From: Halovenus amylolytica
GTDB taxonomy: Archaea > Halobacteriota > Halobacteria > Halobacteriales > Haloarculaceae
DNA: 46,425 nucleotides
Direction: 5' to 3'
Assembly (NCBI GenBank): GCA_004015825.1
Contig: SAYS01000025.1
Location: 1-46,425, forward strand
Positions within the stretch are counted from its first letter, which is position 1. Every line of letters begins with the position of its first letter. The notes below the pieces were generated by a model. That model was not told where the DNA came from. It searched no databases and saw nothing but the letters and a program-made list of their open reading frames with translations. Made by a program: the position numbers and the translations under genes. Below are positions 8,693-16,600 of this stretch, piece by piece.

Positions 8693-8859
8693 CCCCTAGC
8701 CGGATTTCTGGTTGCGAAACACAAGGGAACTATCCGTCACACAGCAATTTTCACTCGACTTATGAATAGACCTCTTTCGTTGCGTGAAGGGACTGTATCG
8801 ACCAATTACAACGTCTACTAATTGTGATTCTTTCTTTGCGAGATACGCGCCTTCTATTC

Positions 8860-8939
8860 ATACTGCCGGCTGTAAGAAACTGAAGAATTGCGTCACCCCG
8901 GGGTAGCGCATATCTTTCCGAATTTACAGCCGGCAGTAT
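8860..8939. mobile_element. Palindromic MITE-like element, short inverted copy
   Basis: This is an 80-bp second copy of the element at 8030-8159, in the opposite orientation, with the same 16-bp terminal repeats (8860-8875 and 8924-8939) and the same central TGCGYYACCCCGGGG-type palindrome. It lacks the 50-bp internal hairpin segment, so it is either the ancestral form or a deletion derivative. Both copies are followed by CAGC on the plus strand and preceded by TC, hinting at a preferred target or slightly longer ends. Confidence 0.75.
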
Positions 8940-9143
8940 CAGCTCTGCAGTTGTGACGACTGTCGGTTAATTCATTCGACGGCTGCTGAATAGAGAGTAT
9001 ACCGTCAGAATGGGAGTGACCTTCTTTTGTGAGATGTGCTGAATAGCCGTTTCGGAGCACGTGCGAACCAAGTCGTCAGACCGGTCTAGGACTGAAATAT
9101 CTCAGGTCGTGACTTTCTTAGGAATGACTCCCCGAAATTGTGT

Positions 9144-9248
9144 ATGGTTGGGATAGGGACGCTAATTATTGGACTGACAGTTGCTGTTGTGATGACGCTA
9201 ACCCTCAGTTTGCTATTTCGCTTGCTGAGAGATACCGATGGTCTTTGA
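9144..9248 (+). CDS. Possible 34-aa membrane peptide
   Basis: ATG 9144 to TGA 9246-9248 encodes 34 residues, almost all one transmembrane helix (MVGIGTLIIGLTVAVVMTLT...) followed by the cytoplasmic-looking tail RLLRDTDGL. Small proteins of this kind occur often in haloarchaea, but no clear promoter is seen here and chance is possible. Confidence 0.3.
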   Translation: MVGIGTLIIGLTVAVVMTLTLSLLFRLLRDTDGL

Positions 9249-9335
9249 GCCGTCGGTTTGCTGTACAGCTTGAACAGATGCTGATGGGAATTCAGCAGAG
9301 AATGAGGCCGAATCGGTGTATCCGAGCATGAAATC

Positions 9336-9587
9336 ATGAACTGCCCTCTTTACGAATCAGACGTAAAACCAGATGCGAGACCAATGAGCGAATGCCATTG
9401 TCCGGATTGTGATGTCCATATGGAGAAGACGAACGTAACCGCCGAAGGAGTCGGAGACCTCTATGTTGAAACTGAGCGAGACGGTGGTGTACTGGATCGC
9501 CTCCGAGTCGGTCACCAAACCCCTCTCCATGCATTTCTCTGTCCGGAGTGTGGACTGACTCGACTCTATGCCGATCTTTCCGAGTAG
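9336..9587 (+). CDS. Small zinc-ribbon protein
   Basis: The 83-aa protein has three cysteine clusters: an N-terminal MNCPLYESDV (the second Cys of the usual CxxC is missing), CHCPDCDVHM at residues ~20-29 and CPECGLTRLYADL near the C-terminus. This is the arrangement of the double-CxxC zinc ribbons abundant in haloarchaea, many of unknown role. The C-terminal CPECG motif is followed by the usual beta-turn and a short acidic end. The next frame (to 9775) may be its displaced C-terminal extension. Confidence 0.6.
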   Translation: MNCPLYESDVKPDARPMSECHCPDCDVHMEKTNVTAEGVGDLYVETERDGGVLDRLRVGHQTPLHAFLCPECGLTRLYADLSE

Positions 9588-9775
9588 ATTGTGAAACATT
9601 TGAAGTTCTTGAAACTCGGATTTCTGCTGTTGAGGCGAAACTGGAGAAACAATCTACTTCTGACAATAGTGCCGCGCTGGATGATGAGATAAAACACAAA
9701 ATGGTACATGCGTGTATTAACGCCGAATATGTTTCGCAAGAAGAGGAACTAGAACTATTGCGCGAAATACTATGA
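9548..9775 (+). pseudogene. Coiled-coil segment without a proper start, possibly frameshifted tail of the zinc-ribbon gene
   Basis: This frame overlaps the end of the zinc-ribbon gene and encodes a coiled coil (FEVLETRISAVEAKLEKQ) and an acidic end (VSQEEELELLREIL). The only start is GTG 9548, inside the zinc-ribbon motif in another frame. Because the sequence becomes protein-like immediately after the zinc-ribbon stop (9585-9587), a one-base shift near 9585 could have separated a single ~145-aa protein into two frames. It could equally be an overlapping gene with a lost start. Confidence 0.35.
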
Positions 9776-9854
9776 GTCGGTGTCTGTGAGCATCTCTGCG
9801 GTTATCAAGGACTTCTCTCAAGCCTTCCGGAGTGTTGTCTACTGATAGTGCTGA

Positions 9855-10994
9855 TCACCAGGACCCGTCAATGGCACACTGATAGGCAGTTTCGGCTGTG
9901 TCTGTGATAGCGTCCCAATCGTATTGTTCCGCTTGTTTGACGGGATCAAAAGCTGGTTGTTCACCACCTAATGTTGCACGGAGCGCCGCCGTCAGAGACT
10001 CGACTGTCGGATCGACGAGAAAGCCAGCATCGTCAATCACCTCGTCTGCGGCTGAATCAGGATGGTCCGCCGCGATAACGGTGCAATCAGTTGCCATCGC
10101 CTCAACGAACGTCATGCCGAATCCCTCCCTCGTACTTGGCGAGCAGAAGATATCGGCGGTGCGCATGTGACCTAACACGTCCTCGTAGTCGTCGAGAAAG
10201 CCGAGAAATTGCACACGGTTTCTGTTAGTCAGCGACCGCCGTTGGGCGTCCAGTTCATCGCGCTCCGGACCATCCCCAATGATACCGAGAGTGACATCGT
10301 ATTCGTTAGCCACCTCGTCGAAGGCATTCATAAGCATATCAACGTTCTTGTGTTCGATGAGGCGGCCTGCAAAGAGGATGTCAAAGCCAGTGTCGGGAAG
10401 CGGGCCTCGTTGGACTTGCTCGGTATCGATTCCGTTCGGGACAATCTCGATGGACTCGCGGGTCGGGCCGATGGCAGCGAGTCGGTCAGCCGTAATTCCG
10501 GAGATAGCGATCGGGTGTTGCGGCGTGCGAGCAGTGAATCTCTCTGTGAGTTTGCCGAAGGGGGCGAGGTTCCCGAGATATTCGTCCCAGTAGTCGCCCC
10601 AGACCTCATGCCAGGTCGTCACGAGCGGCGTGTCAGTCTTGAGACTAGCAACTTTTGCCGAGAGTACCGGAAAGTACGGGAAGACGCTGGCGACGACGAC
10701 ATCGTGTTCGTCGTTGCGGAGTCGCCTGCGTAGCGGCGGCAGCGCGCGGGCCGCAAAGTCGATTGCTTCTGTGATCGACCGTCGGTCATCCTCGTAGAGT
10801 TCTCGTTCCGATGCGACCGCGCGCAGTGTCATCTTATCGTGAGTTCTCTCCTCTGGGCCATCCCAATAGTGGCGGCCATAGACCGTGACCTCGTGATCCT
10901 TGTCGGCGAGACGGGTGCCAATTTCGTGGATTCGCTTCTCTGCGCCACCGGTTACGAAAGGGTACACGACATTGCTGACGAAAGCGATATCCAT
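9855..10994 (-). CDS. GT4-family glycosyltransferase
   Basis: The 379-aa protein is a retaining GT-B glycosyltransferase of family GT4, which transfers a sugar from a nucleotide donor on the cytoplasmic face of the membrane. The N-terminal donor-side glycine motif (YPFVTGGAEKRIHEIGTRL) is at residues ~12-30. The C-terminal Rossmann domain begins with the linker IVPNGIDTE (~185). The E-x7-E motif is REGFGMTFVEAMA (~290). The central TWHEVWGDYWDEYLG stretch is shared with the GT4 at 43577, so the two are paralogs at opposite ends of the region. ATG 10994 has a TATA-like element (ATATTAT-type, 11020-11026) about 29 nt upstream. It probably acts in surface glycan assembly; donor and acceptor are unknown. 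Confidence 0.9.
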   Translation of the reverse strand: MDIAFVSNVVYPFVTGGAEKRIHEIGTRLADKDHEVTVYGRHYWDGPEERTHDKMTLRAVASERELYEDDRRSITEAIDFAARALPPLRRRLRNDEHDVVVASVFPYFPVLSAKVASLKTDTPLVTTWHEVWGDYWDEYLGNLAPFGKLTERFTARTPQHPIAISGITADRLAAIGPTRESIEIVPNGIDTEQVQRGPLPDTGFDILFAGRLIEHKNVDMLMNAFDEVANEYDVTLGIIGDGPERDELDAQRRSLTNRNRVQFLGFLDDYEDVLGHMRTADIFCSPSTREGFGMTFVEAMATDCTVIAADHPDSAADEVIDDAGFLVDPTVESLTAALRATLGGEQPAFDPVKQAEQYDWDAITDTAETAYQCAIDGSW

Positions 10995-11068
10995 CGTTGA
11001 GTGATTAAATCATCTACCCATATTATCTTGAACGCAGTGTTTTGAGTGAATCTGTTCGCCGAGCAGCC

Positions 11069-12028
11069 CTAACTTTGACCGTCTGCAAGTTGCGTCTCTG
11101 CTGGTAATTCATCATGATACTCCGCACAAACGCGTCGAATCCCTTCATCGAAGCTGATCTCCGGTTCCCAGCCTGTCGCGTCTCCAATCTTCGAGTAGTC
11201 GGCACAAGTATCGTGGACGTACACTGACTCTGGGATCGGGTTCTCGATATATTCTGCCTCGACATCGGTCCCCAGCTCCTCGTTGATCATCTCTACGACG
11301 GTGTTGAAGTCGTAGCTTTCGCCGGTGCCGAGGTTGTAGACGCCGTCCAGTTGATGCTCCGCTGCCAGTTCAAGTCCACGAACGATATCAGACACGTGCG
11401 TGAAGTCCCGCGTCTGCGTGCCATCGCCGTACAGTACTGGTGACTCACCGTTTGCAATGTCGTCGGCGAACTGAGCGATCACGTTTGCGTACTCGCCCTT
11501 GTGTCCCTCGGCACCGCCGTAGCCTTGATAGACCGAGAAAAAACGCATTCCTGCCATCGACATATCGTAGTGATTCGAAAAATACTCGCCGTACCGCTCC
11601 CGTGCCAACTTTGACGCCTCGTAGCCCGTATTCACAGTCACGTCCATCTCTTCGGGCGAGGGCTCGGTTCGACTGCCGTAGATCGACAACGTCGAGGCGT
11701 ATACCACCGTGTCACAGCCATCCGTACGGGCCTGTTCGACGACGTTGACGAACCCCTCGACGTTGACGCGTGCTCCTCGACAGGGATTGTCCTCGTGCAT
11801 CGCGTACGACGACAGTGCCGCAAGATGAAAGACGACATCGACATCTGTCGGGATATCGTCGTCGAGGACGCTCCGGTTGTGGAACTCAACCGCGTCGTCG
11901 AGGTTCTCCGGCGTACCCAGGTATCCATCGTCAATAACGACGACGTTATTGTCCGTTGCGAGGTAATTCGCGAGATTCGAGCCGACGAATCCGGCGCCAC
12001 CAGTGACGAGAATCTTAGCTTCGTCTAT
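11069..12028 (-). CDS. NAD-dependent sugar epimerase/dehydratase (SDR) with apparent ATA start
   Basis: The protein is a ~319-aa extended SDR of the UDP-glucose 4-epimerase type. The Rossmann motif TGGAGFVGSNLAN is at residues ~9-21, the serine/threonine motif is YASTLSIYGS, the catalytic YxxxK is YEASK, and substrate-domain motifs YGDGTQTRDFTHVSDIVRG and YNLGTGES follow. The first ATG, 11800, would remove the whole nucleotide-binding segment. The coding frame continues upstream to ATA 12026-12028 and then meets TGA with no ATG, GTG or TTG. A T-rich TATA-like box at 12053-12061 lies 29 nt before the ATA, just where a leaderless start is expected. So either ATG mutated to ATA or ATA is used. 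It is followed, after 74 bp, by the GT4 gene on the same strand. Confidence 0.8.
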   Translation of the reverse strand: MDEAKILVTGGAGFVGSNLANYLATDNNVVVIDDGYLGTPENLDDAVEFHNRSVLDDDIPTDVDVVFHLAALSSYAMHEDNPCRGARVNVEGFVNVVEQARTDGCDTVVYASTLSIYGSRTEPSPEEMDVTVNTGYEASKLARERYGEYFSNHYDMSMAGMRFFSVYQGYGGAEGHKGEYANVIAQFADDIANGESPVLYGDGTQTRDFTHVSDIVRGLELAAEHQLDGVYNLGTGESYDFNTVVEMINEELGTDVEAEYIENPIPESVYVHDTCADYSKIGDATGWEPEISFDEGIRRVCAEYHDELPAETQLADGQS

Positions 12029-12052
12029 CTCTACATAGCCTCACAGACCACG

Positions 12053-12061
12053 ATTAAAAAA
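12053..12061 (-). promoter_or_regulatory. TATA-like box upstream of the epimerase gene
   Basis: On the minus strand TTTTTTAAT lies about 29 nt before the ATA codon at 12028. Its position argues that the transcript starts at or near that codon. Confidence 0.4.
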
Positions 12062-12264
12062 ACTAACCGACGAAGGTTTTTTAGTAACGATGTTTGGCCG
12101 AAACTCTGAAGCACTCATTGTCTAGAAATCCGCCACATAGGCGTGGGGGAGAATATCAATGGATCGCTGAAGAGATTGCCCCATCTTATCGGAATAAATA
12201 CATTTTTCACGTATAGTCGAACCATTAGTGATTGATACTTACGGACATAAGTACGTAATTAAAT

Positions 12265-13194
12265 CTAGTGGTTTGAGAGAGTCGAGACCAGAGAGCGCAG
12301 CATCACGAAGTTCGTCGTATGTATCGAAGAGACAGTTGCAAGTTTTTGATTGAGTTTCTTCCAGCACTCCTCCGTGGGGTTCAGCTCCGGTGAACCCCGC
12401 GGGAGGTAACACAGTTCGATCGGTGTGTTTGCAGCGAATTCCTGCACTTTGTTTGCCGTGAAATATGAGTCGTTGTCCAAGACGACACAGATTTTCTCGC
12501 CGAACTCGGTCTGGAGTGCGTCGAGCAATCTGATCGTGGTGTCACTGTTGAAGTTCTCGGCACACGGCAGGAAGAACGTCTCGCCGGAATCACTTACTGC
12601 ATCGAGCAGTTTGATGCTGTCCCACGCGCTCATCACTGCCGGTGACGAGCACTCCCCTTCCGGAAACCGCGCATAAATCAGTGTTGAGAGCACCTGTCGC
12701 GTCTGATCGATGGTCAAGATCGTGTATTCACCGTCCAAGTTGTCGCGCTTTTTTAAGCCTTCCTGCCAGGCTTCCAGTGCTCTCTCGTCAGATTTGTAGT
12801 ACTCCGACCGGACAACAGTCGTCGGACGTGGCGTTCACAGTACTCAACATCGAATTCTTCGGCGGTGTAGCGACGAGCCCAGTGCCACAGACCACGCGGG
12901 CGCGTCTAGCCTAACTTCTTCGGGTGACGCGTGGAGTGTCTCAACGAACCGGTTGTACTGTTCGTCAGAAATTTCGGATGGTCTCCCGGAACGGTGTTCG
13001 TCGTAGACAACCTCCTCGAACGGCTCGTCGGCGAGCCGTTCTAGTCGGTCAAGCCAGCGTGAGAGCCAGCCAGCAGTGTATCCGTAGAACGTCACTTCGT
13101 CCTCTTCGAGGCAGTTGATCGCCGCCATAACCCGCTGTGTCGGCTTCTTTCCCTCGACCTCCGCCAAGACCTGGCGGAGGTTGTCGGTGGACAC
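12265..13194 (-). pseudogene. IS630-family transposase, decayed
   Basis: Three frames together make a degenerate IS630/Tc1-type transposase. The N-terminal helix-turn-helix part is at 12844-13194 (EVEGKKPTQRVMAAINCLEED, then YTAGWLSRWLDRLE). A middle piece (YTAEEFDVEYCERHVRRLL) lies in another frame around 12765-12860. The DDE domain at 12265-12790 has the first Asp in LTIDQTRQ, the second in CVVLDNDSYFTANK and the Glu in SPELNPTEECWKKL. At least two frameshifts and a deletion between RHVRRLL and EYYKSDERALEAW inactivate it. Terminal inverted repeats could not be fixed by eye. Confidence 0.8.
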
Positions 13195-13264
13195 GTTGTC
13201 GAGGGAAGCCGTATCGGAACAACGTCTTTCTATTTGAGAAAGATTCAGCTGTCAGTATCACTTT

Positions 13265-13647
13265 TGAATACCACTACGATTCTCACAAGTTGGGTGTCCA
13301 ACGTTTTCGGAAGCCCCGTCCACGATTTGATGCAGAAAGCAAATTTACAGCCAGACGGCTGTGAAGCTCCGAATCAGATTGGCATCGACGAGAGCGTTTC
13401 GCATTAACTATCAGCAGTACTAACGACGAACCGGAGACAGCTAAAAAGCTGTCCCAAAGCCTCGCTCACTGGCACAAATCTCTAAACCAAATGCTACCTT
13501 ACAGACGGTGAATACCTTGAAATAGACTACTCTGGTGGACATTCTAATTATCGGCTCATCGTATTCGATATTGTGGTGTTAGAACCACAAAAATAATCAA
13601 AAGAATATTGGGATATCTTATCCCATGACGTGGAACAGTGTTGCCCG
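13265..13647. other. Intergenic interval next to the IS630 relic
   Basis: No supported gene. The sequence between the transposase relic and the large surface-protein gene has short broken frames only. The stretch before 13648 is AT-rich. Confidence 0.35.
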
Positions 13648-16600
13648 CTATTTTAGACTAAACCAGTTGAGATTAAAGTCGTCCCCGTTTGCCTCAAGTC
13701 GGATTGTTTGTCTTCCGGCCTGGAGCGTGACAGTTCCTCCGTCGACAGTGGTCCATTCTTGCCAGTCGCCCGTGTCGGGAACCTCCATTGTCGCCACTTC
13801 CGAACCGTCAACGATGACATCGAGCGAAGTGGCGTTCTTTCCGGCTATGCGCGCGGCGAGATCGTAGTCACCTTCTGATGGAACGTCGACGGTGTACTCC
13901 CACCATTCGCCTGCGCGAATCCAGGCAAGGTTATAGTCGCCGCTGACGTCATCTGCTTCCTGAATATCAACGTCAGTATCCCGATACGCCCCACCCTTGT
14001 TTCCATCCGAGGTATCGTGATAGGCGACTCCCTCACCGCCGGTGTCGAAGTCCTCAGCATTGATCTGAGAGATCTCGTGATCCACGTATGCCGATTGACT
14101 GCCGACTTTCTCAAAACCAAACCAGTTGATATTGAAGCTGCTGCCATTCGTAGTCACTCGAATTGTCTGTGTACCAGCAGAGAGATTTATTCTCCCACCG
14201 TCGACAGTTGTCCATTCTTGCCATCCCTGTGTATCGGGGACGTCAACAGTGGCTATTTGAGTGCCATCGACAGCGATGTCAACTGAAGTGTCATTCTTTC
14301 CAGCAAGGCGTGCAGTGAGATTGTACTCACCGCTTTCGGGTACCTCGACGGTGTATTCCCACCATTCGCCAGTTTCAATCCAGCCGATATTGTAGGCCCC
14401 ACTGCTGTCATCGGCTTCCTGAATATCAACGTCAGTATCCCGATACGCCCCACCCTTGTTTCCATCCGAGGTATCGTGATAGGCGACTCCCTCACCGCCG
14501 GTGTCGAAGTCCTCGGCATTGATCTGAGAGAGCTCGTGATCCACGTACGGAGATTGCGTATCAGGCTCACCTTCTTCGACTGACTGTATCGCAGCGTCGG
14601 TATTATCGAAGGAGTCGGTAACTATCGCCTTTACAGTGTAGCCATTGCCACTACCGTCGTCATTTGCTGCAACAAGTCGTGAAGAATCGCTCGCACTGCT
14701 CCCCGAAACAGTTACTGTAACCGAGTCCTCGGTGGTATCGTCAGAGTCCTGTGTCAGAAGCAGTTCGAGGTTGGTGAGGTCTCCATCCCCATCACTGATA
14801 TCCCACGAGACATCGAATTCGGCGTCAGCGTTATCCGTTTCAACCTCACTCGCTGCAAGGTTATCGATAGCAGGAGTATTTTCTGATTCTCCTGCGGAGG
14901 CAGTTGCCGAGTCCGTCTCGCCGTATGCGTCTGTAACAGTCATCTCAATCGAATAACTGTGACCACTCCCCTCGTCGCCGGCAGCGATCAAGCGTGTCGT
15001 GTCGCTGGCGGTGTCACCGCTGACATCTCTAGTGATGGAATCTTCCATCTCTCGATAAGTGGTATCAGTCAACACTACCTCAACCGACGAGAGATTTCCA
15101 TCAGCATCACTGACAGCCCACGAGGCGTCAAACTCCGCATCGGAATTATCCGTCTCGACCTCAGAAAGTGAGATCCCGTCTACTGCAGGTGGATACTCGT
15201 TAACGATCTCTGCAGTCGCAGAGGCAGTACCCGTATCAGTGTTTTCGAAGGAGTCAGTGACTACTACCTCGACAGTATAGCTGTTACCACTGCCGCCGTC
15301 TCCGGCAGCGACTAGTCGAGTTGTGTCGCTAGCTGTCTGACCGCTTATATCCAGCGAAGTGGAACTTTCCGTTTCACCATCGCTCTCATCAATTAATACG
15401 AGGTCGACAGTATCGAGATCTCCATCGACGTCACTGACGGCCCAAGAGGCATCGAATGCAGCATCGGAGCTATCTGTTTTGACCTCTGCCAGCGAAAGTT
15501 CGTCGAGGACTGGGAGCTCTTCGCTTTCAGTCGCAGACGCTGTCGCAGATGCGGCACTACCACCTCCATCCTTGACGGTCGCTTCTACCGTGAAACCGTT
15601 ACCGGTACCGTCGTCACCTGATGCGACGAGACGGGTAGTACCACTTGCACTCGCACCTGAAACTGACAATTTCGCCGAATCTTCGGTCGTGTTGTTCGAG
15701 TCTTGTGTGAGCACTATGTCAACTGACTCTAGATCACCATCGACATCGCTGACATCCCACGACGCGTCAAATTCCGCGTCAAAGTTTTTCGTTTCCACTT
15801 CAGACAGCGAGAGGCTATCAACCGCAGGTGCACTGCCTGTATCGCCATCCTGGGACATCCCATAGGCACCGAGAACCTCTTGATCAGATCCGACAAAGAT
15901 CTCATCCACAAGAACGCCATCGTTCCCGCAGGCAAACTCCAGCGTATGTGTTCCTTCAGTAAGTTCCCATTCATATGGCTCACCACCATTCGGGGAAGCA
16001 TCGTGCCACTCGAACCCAATTGGACTTTTTAGTTTTTCTGCTTCCTGCCACGTTCCACCATCAATTCTGTAGTAGACACTATCTCCATTCCAAGCGTCAG
16101 GCCGGATACGGCCGTATATAATGTATGTTCCGGACGCACAATCGAACGTGATCGACGCTGGATTCTCTTTGGGTGAGTCGCTGCCTGTACAACGGAGACA
16201 ACTGCCGCCGGCTGCATCTGGGTCATCAATTGTTTCGAACGCACCTATATTGTCTACATTTACACCATCAAGGTAAACAGATGTGGGCGGGGTCCGATCA
16301 GTTCCTGCAACGAGGTTGCCATTATCCATGAACGGTTCGTCGGTGGCGTCACCAGGCAACAGTGAGCCACTGATACAGATGTCGTATTCGTCCAACATTT
16401 CCTGGTTGGTTAGCCCAACCAGATTCGTCTCATCCGAGACAGTCTCTATCTTGCTTTCAATATTGTTGACGCCGTTTAGACTGTCTTCGTCGGGAAAGGG
16501 CACGTATTCCGGATCTGATTCTTCGACGTGGGAAGTTCGGCCATCGACCCTAACACCTCTTCCCTGGGAAAATGTCAGCACTTCCGAAGCCTTCTGATTG

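Noticed and set aside
8540..8821. 93-aa plus-strand frame
   Set aside because: It runs antisense to the 36-aa membrane-peptide candidate, has no start signal and has an un-haloarchaeal basic composition.
13955..14546. Possible CRISPR-like direct repeats
   Set aside because: Only two long copies inside coding sequence; they are the repeated CBM6-like modules. No CRISPR array is seen in the window.
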